A DNA stretch of 64,000 nt. It comes from Zygaena filipendulae. Taxonomy: Eukaryota; Arthropoda; Insecta; Lepidoptera; Zygaenidae. Positions 1-11,499 of the stretch are shown here, piece after piece. Below the pieces are notes generated by a model. It made no database searches, was not told the origin of the DNA, and worked only from the letters and a program-made list of their open reading frames with translations. The translations under genes and the position numbers were made by a program. The stretch covers positions 13,037,501 through 13,101,500 of the forward strand of contig OU015654.1 of assembly GCA_907165275.2 (NCBI GenBank), written 5' to 3'. The first letter of the stretch is position 1; each line of letters begins with the position of its first letter.

Positions 1-30
1 ATGAATATTTACAACAACAAAACATTATTT

Positions 31-265
31 GGACGCAGATAAGCAATAACATGTTAACCCACAAAATTAAGTTATTGATACAGAACGATTTATTGAGGAT
101 TAGAGAACGTTTTTTAATTATGTGATTACTTCATTACATTGTAAAAATATGTAACAATATGTTGAACATAAAAAAAGTTGACACAAAATGGCGCTATAGT
201 TTTAAAACACGATTTACTCAAAATTTCTCCAGTGTGGGTTAACACACTATTGCTTATCTATGTCC
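31..265. mobile_element. MITE family 1, copy 1 (235 bp, 4-bp TSD)
   Basis: Non-autonomous DNA transposon of 235 bp. The left end reads GGACGCAGATAAGCAATA and the right end is its inverted match (TATTGCTTATCTATGTCC), with roughly 30 bp of imperfect terminal inverted repeat reaching the GTTAACCC motif. It is flanked by a direct ATTT on both sides, a 4-bp target-site duplication. Three further copies lie at 8327-8562, 39793-40027 and 40151-40385. No ORF is present. I do not assign a superfamily. Confidence 0.88.
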
Positions 266-482
266 ATTTAATTTTATGTATTATATACTTACTTGTTATT
301 TTGGTAGCTATTGTAAAAGCTCGGTTTAATGTCCTAACATTATTATTGTAACTAAGTGAAACAATGGATAAATTTTATACATACAATTTACCATGTTTTT
401 GAAATAAAAACCTGCCTTCTTTAGTTGTGATTTTAAAATCGATGAAACGAAAAAGGTATTATTACTATCTATATAATAAAAA
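266..482. other. AT-rich spacer, nothing recognised
   Basis: About 217 bp of AT-rich sequence between the first MITE and the tandem array. I see no ORF, repeat or RNA signature. Confidence 0.5.
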
Positions 483-3400
483 CTAGATTCGCCCTGTGCG
501 CGAGCTGCGAGCAGCTCGCGGGGCTTGGTCGCCCTGTGCCCGGTTGTCCCTCATTGACCTCTATTTGTTCGAGCACCCCCCACCTGACTCTTTTAGTTTC
601 GGAGATAATCGAGTTTGAATTTTGTTCGGCGGCCATGATTTTTTCCGCCATTTTGAAAAAAAAGTTTCACTATTGAAATTTGCCCAAGGTTTGGATCAAA
701 CTTTGTAAGTAACAGTTTTACTTTTGATGGATAGTTTCGGTGGGCAGTCAACTCACTACCTGATGAGGAGCAGGAATCGAAGATGTCAAGGTTTTCCCAC
801 AATCACAGAAACCTCTTTTCCACATCTTAAATACATTATATCGACCTAGAGATGCTCCTTCTGGGAGAACAATTATGCTTAACTTTTTTTCGCCAGCCAT
901 TTCGAATCCGTCCGCCATCTTGGAATTATTTATATCCCGATAGAAGAAGATAGTGCACCACCAACTGTACAAATTTTTTTTCAATACCCACGGCCGATAG
1001 TTTCCGAGCCAGGGCCGAAACAATTTCCCCATACAAACAACTAATGTTCGGCGGCCATCTTGAAAAATAACGCAATCGAAAAACTGGTTCGATATTCGGC
1101 ATCAGCGACCCCAAAAACCCCCGGATGCCGAACCTCACCCGGATCGGATCAACTTTTTTTTCGGCCGCCATTTTGAATCCGCCATTTTGGATTTTTACCA
1201 CGCCAGGCGGTTGCCCCCCATTGACCTCTATGACATTTGTTTGAGCACCCCCCATCAGACTCTTTTAGTTTCGGAGATAATCGAGTTTGAATTTTGTTCG
1301 GCGGCCATGTTTTTTTCCGCCATTTTGAAAAAAAAGTTACACTATTGAAATTTGCCCAAGGTGTGGATGAAATTTAGTTAGAAACGTTTTCACTTTCGAT
1401 GGATAGTTTCGGCGGGCAGTCGACTCACTACCTGATGAGAAGCAGGAATCGAAGATGTCGAGGTTTTCCCATAATCACCGAAACGTCCCCTCTACATGTT
1501 CCATACATTATATCAACCTAGAGATGCTCCTTCTGGGAGAACAATTATGTCAATGAGTGAGTGGTAATCCAGCTTTATATATTATAATAACTAGATTCGC
1601 CCTGTGCGCGAGCTGCGAGCAGCTCGCGAGGCTTGGTCGCCCTGTGCCCGGTTGCCCCCCATTGACCTCTATTTGTTCGAGCACCCCCCACCTGACTCTT
1701 TTAGTTTCGGAGATAATCGAGTTTGAATTTTGTTCGGCGGCCATGATTTTTTCCGCCATTTTGAAAAAAAAGTTTCACTATTGAAATTTGCCCAAGGTGT
1801 GGATCAAACTTTGTAAGTAACAGTTTTACTTTTGATGGATAGTTTCGGCGGGCAGCCAACTCACTACCTGATGAGGAGCAGGAATCGAAGATGTCAAGGT
1901 TTTCCCACAATCACAGAAACCTCCTTTCCACATCTTAAATACATTATATCGACCTAGAGATGCTCCTTCTGGGAGAACAATTATGCTTAACTTTTTTTCG
2001 CCAGCCATTTCGAATCCGTCCGCCATCTTGGAATTATTTATATCCCGACAGAAGAAGATAGTGCACCACCAACTGTACAAACTTTTTTTCAATACCCACG
2101 GCCGATAGTTTCCGAGCCAGGGCCGAAACAATTTCCCCATACAAACAACTAATGTTCGGCGGCCATCTTGAAAAATGACGCAATCGAAAAACTGATTCGA
2201 TATTCGGCATCAGCGACCCCAAAAACCCCCGGATGCCGAACCTCACCCGGATCGGATCAACTTTTTTTTCGGCCGCCATTTTGAATCCGCCATTTTGGAT
2301 TTTTACCACACCAGGCGGTTGCCCCCCATTGACCTCTATGACATTTGTTTGAGCACCCCCCACCTGACTCTTTTAGTTTCGGAGATAATCGAGTTTGAAT
2401 TTTGTTCGGCGGCCATGTTTTTTTCCGCCATTTTGAAAAAAAAGTTACACTATTGAAATTTGCCCAAGGTGTGGATGAAATTTAGTTAGAAACGTTTTCA
2501 CTTTAGATGGATAGTTTCGGCGGGCAGTCGACTCGCTACCTGATGAGAAGCAGGAATCGAAGATGTCGAGGTTTTCCCATAATCACCGAAACGTCCCCTC
2601 TACATGTTCCATACATTGTATCAACCTAGAGATGCTCCTTCTGGGAGAACAATTATGTCAATGAGTGAGTGGTAATCCAGCTTTATATATTATAACTAGA
2701 TTCGCCCTGTGCGCGAGCTGCGAGCAGCTCGCGGGGCTTGGTCGCCCTGTGCCCGGTTGCCCCCCATTGACCTCTATTTGTTCGAGCACCCCCCACCTGA
2801 CTCTTTTAGTTTCGGAGATAATCGAGTTTGAATTTTGTTCGGCGGCCATGATTTTTTCCGCCATTTTGAAAACAAAAGTTTCACTATTGAAATTTGCCTA
2901 AGGTGTGGATCAAACTTTGTAAGTAACAGTTTTACTTTTGATGGATAGTTTGGGCGGGCAGTCAACTCACTACCTGATGAGGAGCAGGAATCGAAGATGT
3001 CAAAGTTTTCCCACAATCACAGAAACCTCCTTTCCACATCTTAAATACATTATATCAACCTAGAGATGCTCCTTCTGGGAGAACAATTATGCTTAACTTT
3101 TGTTCGCCAGCCATTTCGAATCCGTCCGCCATCTTGGAATTATTTATATCCCGATAGAAGAAGATAGTGCACCACCAACTGTACAAATTTTTTTTCAATA
3201 CCCACGGCCGATAGTTTCCGAGCCAGGGCCGAAACAATTTCCCCATACAAACAACTAATGTTCAGCGGCCATCTTGAAAAATGACGCAATCGAAAAACTG
3301 ATTCGATATTCGGCATCAGCGACCCCAAAAACCCCCGGATGCCGAACCTCACCCGGATCGAATCAACTTTTTTTTCGGCCGCCATTTTGAATCCGCCATT

Positions 3401-4475
3401 TTGGATTTTTACCACGCCAGGCGGTTGCCCCCCATTGACTTCTATGACATTTGTTTGAGCACCTCCCATCAGACTCCTATGGTTTCGGAGATAATCGAGT
3501 TTGAATTTTGTTCGGCGGCCATGATTTTTTCCGCCATTTTGAAAAAAAAGTTTCACTATTGAAATTTGCCCAAGGTGTGAATCAAACTTTGTAAGTAACA
3601 GTTTTACTTTTGATGGATAGTTTCGGCGGGCAGTCAACTCACTACCTGATGAGGAGCAGGAATCGAAGATGTCAAGGTTTTCCCACAATCACAGAAACCT
3701 CCTTTCCACATCTTAAATACATTATATCGACCTAGAGATGCTCCTTCTGGGAGAACAATTACGCTTAACTTTTTTTCGCCAGCCATTTCGAATCCGTCCG
3801 CCATCTTGGAATTATTTATATCCCGATAGAAGAAGATAGTGCACCACCAACTGTAAAAATTTTTTTTCAATACCCACGGCCGATAGTTTCCGAGCCAGGG
3901 CCGAAACAATTTCCCCATACAAACAACTAATGTTGGGCGGCCATCTTGAAAAATGACGCAATCGAAAAACTGATTCGATATTCGGTATCAGCGACCCCAA
4001 AAACCCCCGGATGCCGAACCTCACCCGGATCGGATCAACTTTTTTTTCGGCCGCCATTTTGAATCCGCCATTTTGGATTTTTACCACGCCAGGCGGTTGC
4101 CCCCGATTGACCTCTATGACATTTGTTTGAGCACCCCCTACCTGACTCTTTTAGTTTCGGAGATAATCGAGTTTGAATTTTGTTCGGCGGCCATGTTTTT
4201 TTCCGCCATTTTGAAAAAAAAGTTACACTATTGAAGTTTGCCCAAGGTGTGGATGAAATTTAGTTAGAAACGTTTTCACTCTCGATGGATAGTTTCGGCG
4301 GGCAGTCGACTCACTACCTGATGAGAAGCAGGAATCGAAGATGTCGAGGTTTTCCCATAATCACCGAAACGTCCCCTCTACACGTTCCATACATTATATC
4401 GACCTAGAGATGCTCCTTCTGGGAGAACAATTATGTCAATGAGTGAGTGGTAATCCAGCTTTATATATTATAATA
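483..4475 (-). repeat. Tandem array of three Helitron-like units (about 1.1, 1.1 and 1.8 kb)
   Basis: Three head-to-tail units start at 483, 1591 and 2696 (periods 1108 and 1105 bp) and are nearly identical. Each unit holds, in + order, a GC-rich head (CTAGATTCGCCC plus a hairpin), block A (about 335 bp), block C (about 335 bp), a diverged block A', and a tail ending in TTTATATATTATAA. The third unit has an extra A-C pair of about 670 bp. On the minus strand the head becomes a typical Helitron 3' end: a 10-bp-arm hairpin, 12 nt, then CTAG. The tail becomes an AT-rich 5' end like the other elements here. The open frames in both strands are repeated shadows without a recognisable domain. The repeat itself is certain; the Helitron assignment is inference. 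Confidence 0.85.
499..520 (-). repeat. Hairpin near the CTAG terminus of array unit 1
   Basis: Perfect inverted repeat: CGCGAGCTGC, a 2-nt GA loop, then GCAGCTCGCG. It sits 12 nt from the CTAG at 483-486. The same hairpin recurs at the heads of units 2 and 3. Its size and distance match the 3' terminator hairpin of Helitrons read on the minus strand. Confidence 0.8.
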
Positions 4476-4573
4476 ATTATAATTAATCGCCAAATGTTTT
4501 GGTAAGCGCATAACTTCCAAACGACTGCACCAAATTAGATAATTAATTTTTTTTTTGTGTTCGTTATTGTCAG

Positions 4574-4751
4574 GACAAGGTTTATATAAAAGAAGTCTGG
4601 AGTTCCTGCGGGAATCTCCGAAACGGTTGGACCGATTTTGACGGGACTTTCACTGCTAATTAGCTGATGTTATAAGGAATACATTAGGCTACTTTGGAGT
4701 TCCTGCGAGATTTCCTCAACTCACGCGTGTGAAACAGGGGATATCAGCTAG
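4574..4751 (+). mobile_element. Lep1-like Helitron fragment
   Basis: This contains the family core (ccgaaacggttggaccgatt, then ggactttcactgctaattag) and ends in the family terminus gtgaaac...cagCTAG followed by T. The 5' end is not clear. No coding capacity. Confidence 0.72.
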
Positions 4752-4774
4752 TTATTAATATTTCTTATATACTA

Positions 4775-4800
4775 CTAGCTGTCCCCCGCTATTCTTAAGT
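4775..4800 (-). mobile_element. Lep1-like 3' terminus fragment
   Basis: CTAGCTGTCCCCCGC matches the inverted family 3' end, but the similarity stops within about 25 bp. Confidence 0.5.
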
Positions 4801-5053
4801 TGTTTATATTATTGACAGTATGTATATTTATGCAGTAATTCTTATTTAATATTTTTTATGACATTATTTTGATTGTATGACATTTATCCTCTAGACGATC
4901 ACGTTATCCTCCGACACATTATTATTATTATTATTTATGTACCTACCTATGTAATTAAAACTTCCTCTTAGATTCTGTACTGATTACACAAAATTATAAA
5001 TTTATGAACCGTGTTTGGAATCATTTGTCAACATGAAATTCCTGCCGACAGCC

Positions 5054-5119
5054 ATCCAGGTCTCACGCCACATCACAAAAGACCAGTGAGTGATATAAAA
5101 ACATTACATGAGACCTGGA
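5054..5119. repeat. Short hairpin, 12-bp arms
   Basis: ATCCAGGTCTCA on the left is matched by TGAGACCTGGAT on the right, with about 40 nt between them. Function unknown. Confidence 0.6.
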
Positions 5120-5278
5120 TCAAGGCTTACAAATATTAAAATATAATGTGCAAATAAAACTATTAAATACCTGTTTAGTGAACAGCTTCCTTTTGTAATT
5201 TAAGTTGTAGATTTTTATTATATTATAGCTTGCAGATATTTAAGATTATAATATATTCATTTAATTTATTTAAAAGAC

Positions 5279-5475
5279 AAATCACAGCGTAGTTGCTTTA
5301 CGCAGCGTGAAAAAATTCGAAAGAAAAACAAAACAATAACGCCGACGCCCAAGAAAAATAAATTTTGAATTTAGATGAAAAAAAGAACATACTACCTCTA
5401 TGGGCGTTAGCACCACGTTACATAATTTTAAATTTCATAATGTGAAATAAATGAATCGAATCTAATCTAATCTAT
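5279..5475 (+). mobile_element. LINE 3' UTR and tail fragment, (TCTAA)n ending
   Basis: A 5'-truncated retroposed fragment. It shares a long stretch (gttgctttacgcagcgtgaa through aaaaataaattttgaattt) with 21800-21960 and ends in tandem ATCTAATCTAATCT. Such short tandem tails are typical of non-LTR retrotransposon 3' ends. A minus-strand piece of the same tail is at 41408-41440. Confidence 0.7.
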
Positions 5476-5650
5476 AAATTTCTAAAGATATTAAGAAGGT
5501 GAAACTTCTGCCGTGTGGTTTTAAGCACATTTCTTTTAAATTTTTTTCAAATATGCTCTCTTGATAAAGGGATAAGATCGTCGTAATCGATGTACGATGA
5601 CACGACCCGAACTATAAACAGGCATCTATCCCTTGTCGCCCTTGATGACA

Positions 5651-5670
5651 TGACAAGGGGCCCCTTGTCA
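5651..5670. repeat. Perfect 20-bp palindrome
   Basis: TGACAAGGGGCCCCTTGTCA is a perfect palindrome with no loop. The flanks show no further symmetry. Confidence 0.85.
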
Positions 5671-5864
5671 GCGTGGCTCTAATATTTCATTATTTAGTAG
5701 TTTTTAGATGCATCGCCTCCTGACCTCCTTTTTTGTGAATATTTAATTTCAAAAATGTCTAGTAGAGATTACTCGAATAAAATCATATGCGCTTAACAAT
5801 ATTCTTTGTTTTTTTATGTAAAAAGTTAGAACTCTACGTTAGAAATCTACACTTACAGTATAAA

Positions 5865-5998
5865 GTTTGTAAGTTTGGATGTGGGGAATAATTTCTGGAA
5901 TTACTGAACCGATTATTAAAATTGCTTTTCACTGGTAGAAAGCTAAGTAGTTATAACATACCTGAGTGATATAGCATACCTACTTTTATCGTGGAGCG
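5865..5998 (+). mobile_element. Lep1-like Helitron, 5' part
   Basis: Similar to the internal half of other copies (ttactgaaccgattattaaa, cctgagtgatatag), but the GC-rich 3' terminus is missing. It is followed by sequence I do not recognise up to 6412. Confidence 0.55.
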
Positions 5999-6412
5999 AA
6001 ATTTTTGACCAAAAAAATGTGCAATTTATGTTCCTGACAAATATGTTATCAATATCTAGTCGGTAGTAGGTACTTTAAGCTTCCAAATTGACGGTACATC
6101 TCACCCTTAATTTGGATGAAACAAAGTTTGTCTACGAAAACGTAGTTTATCCTCATTCAATAATTTTATCACGAAACGGATACAAGCGTATAAACAGATT
6201 CAGATTTTTATCCATATTTTTCTTTAGAGGTCAAATTTGAAATGAAATAAATAAAATTAAATATGTAAGTTCAAAATTAAATTAAATCAAAAGCAATATT
6301 AAATTAATATAAAAATTCACCTCAAAGCGATAAAGATTCTGCACCGTTGGTTTAGTGGTTAACTTGACTGATACGCATTGCGGATTCGATTATTATTATT
6401 CTTTATATATTA

Positions 6413-6642
6413 CTAGCTGTCCCCCGCGATTTCATCCGCGGTAATTTCGTAGTTCCCGCGAAGGTTGCGGGAAAAAAGTACTCTATGTCCTTCAGTTCCC
6501 GAGGGAATTCTGGGATAAAAACTATCCTATCTTTTAAGTTGGACCATATTATAAACGGTTACAAAATTTTATCAAAATCCGTTCAGTAGTTTCTGAGTCC
6601 ATCGCGGACAAACAACGTGACACGTGATTTATATATATTAGA
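6413..6642 (-). mobile_element. Lep1-like Helitron, complete
   Basis: Reads CTAGCTGTCCCCCGCGATTT at the left and ends in TATATTAGA at the right, so on the minus strand it runs TC...CTAG, about 230 bp. The core atcaaaatccgttcagtag is present. No ORF. Confidence 0.78.
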
Positions 6643-6949
6643 TGATGATGAAAGATTATGTTTAATTAGTCTGGGTGATTATAATATCATAATATTATAT
6701 GTATACAGTATTTACATGAGAAAAACATATCCGCACTTGCATGAAATTTATTCTAATATTGTGTCAACATTTCAAAAATAAAACCTTAGAAAAGCGTTAT
6801 CGTGAAAGATTAAAAAAAAAAATTCAATAGTTTCCAAAATATTCAACAACAATATTCAACGGAACGTTGCAACGAAACACCAATCACAGCCAAGCTTGAC
6901 ACATGACGTCACTTTGATTTTTTAGGAAACATTTACCTCTTTCAGAAGA

Positions 6950-7012
6950 AACTAAGTGCATAAGAAACTAAGTGCATAAGTGCATAAGTGCAAAAGAAAC
7001 TAAGTGCATACG
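6950..7012 (+). repeat. Short tandem repeat, AAGAAACTAAGTGCAT units
   Basis: Several imperfect copies of aagaaactaagtgcat and the shorter aagtgcat directly precede the dispersed repeat at 7024. Confidence 0.75.
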
Positions 7013-7023
7013 GTCAACGAATA

Positions 7024-7395
7024 TTTTCCATTTTCTGAAGTTTTTTACTTCAAAATGCATCGGTAAGATGCATTTCGATTCTTTATTGGAACTTTTGGAA
7101 GTAAATCGACACAGTTCAACCTTAATTTCGCTTTTGGATATTGAAGTTATCTGTCTGTCAGTGTCACATGACCCTGTCAATACATTGACAGTGACATTTC
7201 TATCACAGGCGTAATTTTGAACTAGTGACGTCATTCCGCGTTTCGGCGGTAAGGTCTAAAGTAGGAACTTTGAAACGCTCTATTTAATTAATTTATACAT
7301 ATATCATTTTCTTTTTCTTGCTTTGTTTAAGTAGGACATATATCTTTAAAATAGACTGAAAAAAAATATTCATGCAAGTACCCTATTGTACCCAA
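7024..7395. repeat. Dispersed repeat, copy 1 (inverse of 47366-47730)
   Basis: About 370 bp closely similar, in inverse orientation, to 47366-47730. The shared region includes the palindromic TGACGTCA at 7226-7233 and a minus-strand open frame (7234 to 6968, 88 codons). The other copy keeps a related frame with indels of 9 and 3 nt only. No known domain, so I call it a repeat of unknown class and not a gene. Confidence 0.7.
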
Positions 7396-7411
7396 TTGTG
7401 TATGGACCTGA

Positions 7412-7594
7412 TACCTGCACTTTTAGCCAAGTTGACGAAACGCATAAAAAATAAGGAACACAATGGTTATGTCATGTGGTCGCACAAAACTAGACTTTTG
7501 ACTGTCGATGCCCACGTGACTTGATAAATATGTTTCTTAGTTTTCTATGCATTAACGTTTGCAGATTGTAAACTTGGCTAAGGGGGCTGAGGTA
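7412..7594. mobile_element. Putative MITE with TTAGCCAAGTT inverted repeats
   Basis: TTAGCCAAGTT at 7423-7433 is matched by AACTTGGCTAA at 7571-7581, and weaker symmetry extends outward to TACC/GGTA. Size about 183 bp, no ORF. No clear target duplication. Confidence 0.55.
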
Positions 7595-8105
7595 CAGACA
7601 ATGTGAAGCAATAATCGCACGGTTTGTAATCAACACAACCTACAGACTGCTTACAAATTGTCAAGTTAAATCACATATAATATGCACGTTAAATCTTCAT
7701 AAACTCCACAGTCACAAGATCTTCAGACGCGAAGTTTAATTCTAAAATTGTCTTCATTACGTACCAACATTAACGCTTGAAACTTTAGAGCGCTGTAACG
7801 ATATGGAGTCGTCAGTTTATGAACAAACTTATGTTTTGTGTTTTAACATCTGTGACGGATTTTGTAATAGTATCTTTATTACAACGTTTTTGGTTTTTAT
7901 ATAATAAAAAAAAAAATCAAGAATAGAAGGACTACAGTACTAGCAGTTTAAGTATATCATATTTGATATCTAACTTACGTCCGCACTTATAGACGTTTTA
8001 ATGATAACTTAATTTAAGTGAAGATTTTAAAAACAAAATGTATCGTTATCAATTATAATGAGTACACTTATCTAGGTATTTTATTTACATAAAAGTATTT
8101 AGGTA
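7595..8105. other. Unannotated AT-rich stretch
   Basis: About 510 bp with no ORF, repeat family or structured RNA that I can recognise. Confidence 0.5.
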
Positions 8106-8200
8106 CTAGCTGTTCTCCGCGGTTTTACCCGCGGTAATTTAATAGTTCAGATAGAAGCACCCTGTGCACCCTGAAAATGATGATGATGATTGATTGAGCT
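8106..8200 (-). mobile_element. Lep1-like Helitron 3' fragment
   Basis: CTAGCTGTTCTCCGCGGTTTT is the inverted family terminus followed by the hairpin region. Similarity fades within 100 bp. Confidence 0.6.
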
Positions 8201-8326
8201 GAAGCGTAACAAACAAACAAACAAAATATAGATTGGTCAGCCCACCTTGATAGTGTATTAAAACGTTTCTCCGTTCGAAAAGTCAATATTTAAAGCCTCG
8301 TGGCTGACTTCCGGCCACAGTTATAA

Positions 8327-8562
8327 GGACGCAGATAAGCAATAACATGTTAACCCACAAAATTAAGTTATTGATACAGAACGATTTATTGAGAGTTAGA
8401 GAACGTTTTTTAATTATGTGTTTACCTTATTACATTGTTCAAATATGTATCAAAATGTTGAATATAAAAAAATGTTTACACAAAATGGCGCTCTAATTTT
8501 AAAAAACGATTTATACAAAATTTCTCCAATGTGGGTTAACATACTATTGCTTATCTACGTCC
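8327..8562. mobile_element. MITE family 1, copy 2 (perfect ATAA TSD)
   Basis: Starts GGACGCAGATAAGCAATA and ends in the inverted TTATCTACGTCC, 236 bp. Both flanks carry ATAA, which independently supports a 4-bp target-site duplication for this family. Confidence 0.9.
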
Positions 8563-8889
8563 ATAAATGCGGCTGCAAATTCTACGGAGCGCGCTAACTA
8601 AGTTTCGTGAATCGGAAACTTTTAAATTAAATCTTTCATTAAGCACGCGTGCGCGCCGAGCGCGGGGAAAGATTTGCTGCTCGTTTGTTTTTTTTTTTTG
8701 CTTAATTTTGAACAAATTTTTCACCTCGACTTTTGCATATTTTTGTAGAAGTTAAACAATCGGAACGAGAAGTACTTAGAACAAAAGCTTTTATGTCGGT
8801 ACGTGCACTATATAACATAGGTACGAACAAAATACACGTTGTTGATTTCTTTTAACTATGTGTGTATGAACTTATAAAGAAATATATAC

Positions 8890-8929
8890 AAGTAAATCGT
8901 CAAAATATACTTATTTTGACGATTTACTT
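8890..8929. repeat. Perfect hairpin, 18-bp arms and 4-nt loop
   Basis: AAGTAAATCGTCAAAATA, loop TACT, then the exact inverse. This is strong stem potential in an AT-rich context. It could be a foldback insertion or a small structured transcript. Confidence 0.88.
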
Positions 8930-9024
8930 TATTTAAACTTGTTAACTTAACTTTATAATGAGAAAACTCGCCAATTTTCGACTTAGGCGGTGTTGTAATT
9001 TAGCTAACTAGCTAGCTAGGGACG

Positions 9025-9230
9025 ATAATATATAAAATCCGATCTTGTCTTTAATCTTCTGTGTATATAAAAGCGAAAGGACATTGACTCTCTGACTGAA
9101 CACGAAATCTCGAAAACTACGGCAAATATGTAGGTAGTTTATAGCCCGTAGATGTTAGCTATAGAAAGGATCTTGGAGTTCCCGCGAGAACTCCGAAGTT
9201 AATCGATGCGGGTGAAACTGAAGCAGCTAG
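9025..9230 (+). mobile_element. Lep1-like Helitron variant
   Basis: The AATATATAAAATCC start is followed by a family-like core and the terminus gatgcgggtgaaactgaagcagCTAG, then T. No ORF. Confidence 0.7.
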
Positions 9231-9586
9231 TGTAATATAAAGTCAGGTACGTAATAATGACAATTACATAGTATAGTCAGCGTGGGCGGGCGTGTTGAAT
9301 GAGTCGATGCACTATCGTAGGAAGATGAAAGAGTTTGATATTTGCCAGTAAATTATTATAAAAATAACTAAACTATTCTGAAACACAACAAATATACGAT
9401 TCTCACTGGCTCAATATCGCATTTGAATATCTTCCATAGGTAAAATTGCGTAGCAGTATTGTAGCGTCTACGCTATTATAACGTAGCCAGTCGTAGCAAG
9501 GTCCATTCGTAGCACTACTCACGTGCCGTGGCCATAGAAGCAACATACTGATAAAAATGTTAGGATAAGAATTTATTTTTTGGATA

Positions 9587-9779
9587 TCTAATATATAAAA
9601 TTCTCGTGTCACAATGTTCGTTCCCATACTCCTCCGAAACGGCTTGACCGATTCTCGTGAAATTTTTTATGCATATTCAGTAAGCCTGAGAATCGGCTAC
9701 TATCTATTTTTCATCCCCCTAAAGGGAGTTCCTGCGGGAATTCCGAAACTCACGCGGGTGAAACCGGGGGCACAGCTAG
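9587..9779 (+). mobile_element. Lep1-like Helitron, complete, A/T flanks
   Basis: Starts TCTAATATATAAAATTCTCG and ends cacagCTAG, 193 bp. It is preceded by A and followed by T, the canonical Helitron insertion site. A closely related 5' end is at 16568. No coding capacity. Confidence 0.85.
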
Positions 9780-10490
9780 TTAATTTATAATTTTGTACAT
9801 AAAAAGCGATTTGTCGTAAAAAGATATGCCTATAATGATGATCGAAATCTCATTATTATCAACGCAAGACGGTTTATTTATTCAGCTTTCACCTTAACAT
9901 ACCTACCTATTAATCTCAAAGCAGTATTGTAATTATACTGACTCTACTATCTAAAAATTGTTCAAAAAAATTTGGACTTTCTGTACAGTTTATAAGACTG
10001 AAATTTCGATAGACGAAAAATCATCATATATCTCCACAAGAGATTGAAGATGAAAATTAAATACCACTGTTAAGCCCGGAAGAGATCCCGAGGGAATCTG
10101 AAAGTTTGAATAATTTGATATTTGTTTTTTTATGACAGAAACCGTCAGTTTGTCTTGTCTTTGTCTGCCTGTCAGAAATGTCTGTGTATTTCTCACTTCA
10201 AGTATCGAGATTGCTCACTCTTCTCCCCGCCTCCACTGTACCTACTACCACCGCCGCTCACAACAACAACCCCTTTCGATATAACGTTTATATTAAAACT
10301 CGATGCGTTCAGGAAATTGCTATCATACTTGATCTCAAACTGTCATTGTTAAGAGGCCTGTAACACGCCTCAAGCGAAGCGTGGGCGTTTACAATAGCGT
10401 AAAAATAGACTTTCCTACGTATGTATTTTTGGAAAACGTTTAAATTTTAAATCAACGAACGCGATATTATATCATGATTAGTATCTCGTA

Positions 10491-10760
10491 TCTATACTAA
10501 TATTATAAAGAGGAAAGATTTGATTTTTTTGTTTGTTTGTTACGATTTAACTCAAAAACTACTAGACTGATTTCAAAAATTCTTTCACAATTAGAATGCT
10601 GCATTATTCCTTAGTAATTCATAGGCTTATAATTCAGAATTCCCGCAATCTTCTTTTTGCATATAGAGAAATATATTGGGTACTTTTTGTTCCACAGGGT
10701 TTGTTGTTGGGATCGCCGCGGAAACTCCGAAATTAATGCGGGTGAAACCGCGGGTTAGTA
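10491..10760 (+). mobile_element. Lep1-like Helitron, damaged 3' end
   Basis: TCTATACTAATATTATAAAG start and core (aaaactactagactgatttc). The end reads ggtgaaaccgcgggttag, so the final CAGCTAG is degraded. Confidence 0.75.
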
Positions 10761-11442
10761 TTATGATAAAGTGAGAAGGTAGATGTCATAAAATTTGATG
10801 AAATCTCGAGTGTCAAGCATTTAGTATGTCTGTTTATAAAAATAATTTTTAACAATAATAATCCACCGCACAACAGTATTGAGAAAATGATTGTGTTTTC
10901 CTTTTTCTCACAAAATAGTCTTCTCGTATCACGAATAAAATTATTGAACCAGTCAGCAAAAACTTTCACCGCATCTGAACGATTGATTGGGTTTAATTCA
11001 TAAGACTTACAATACCTACTTCTTTGTTACTTCCAAAAAAGCAACGCTCAGCAACGCTTCTTATGGACAGCTTTCATTAATGTTTTGTTAAAACTCAATA
11101 TCTCGTCTTACAGAGAAAAGTATACCTTATGAACAAGTAATTAAGGTGCTGTTTTACTTTGTTAATGTATAAACGTTGTTCATAATACAGAAATCAAACG
11201 CTTCCAGTGTGAAAAAGGATCAGTCGATCTATATAAGCTTTTTGTTTTGAAAAAACATAATATAATATAGATAGTTGTTTATTTCGATTGTTTTTGTTTT
11301 GAAAGAACACATAATATAGCAAATTATTTATTTAGATTGTAGTTTTTATGTTTACTGTTAAGAGTTTTTATGTTTACTGTTAAGTGTTAACAATAATTCA
11401 GGAGGCATTATTTTTGAACGGGAAAATAATTTTTGTGTGTGA

Positions 11443-11499
11443 TTGATTTTTTAGCCATTTTGTACATAGACTGTAGTACAATATGGCTAAAAAATCAAT
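11443..11499. repeat. Hairpin, about 23-bp arms
   Basis: ATTGATTTTTTAGCCAT on the left is matched by ATGGCTAAAAAATCAAT on the right, and the stem extends to GTAC with a one-base bulge. The loop is about 10 nt. Confidence 0.8.

Noticed and set aside
469..4087. Many repeated minus-strand frames of 60-182 codons within the tandem array
   Set aside because: They recur in several frames of the same repeat, start and stop at arbitrary points, lack any domain, and differ in length between units because of single-base changes.
9003..9019. CTAACTAGCTAGCTAGG as a Helitron terminus
   Set aside because: It is a short CTAG repeat without the hairpin or the GC-rich family terminus.
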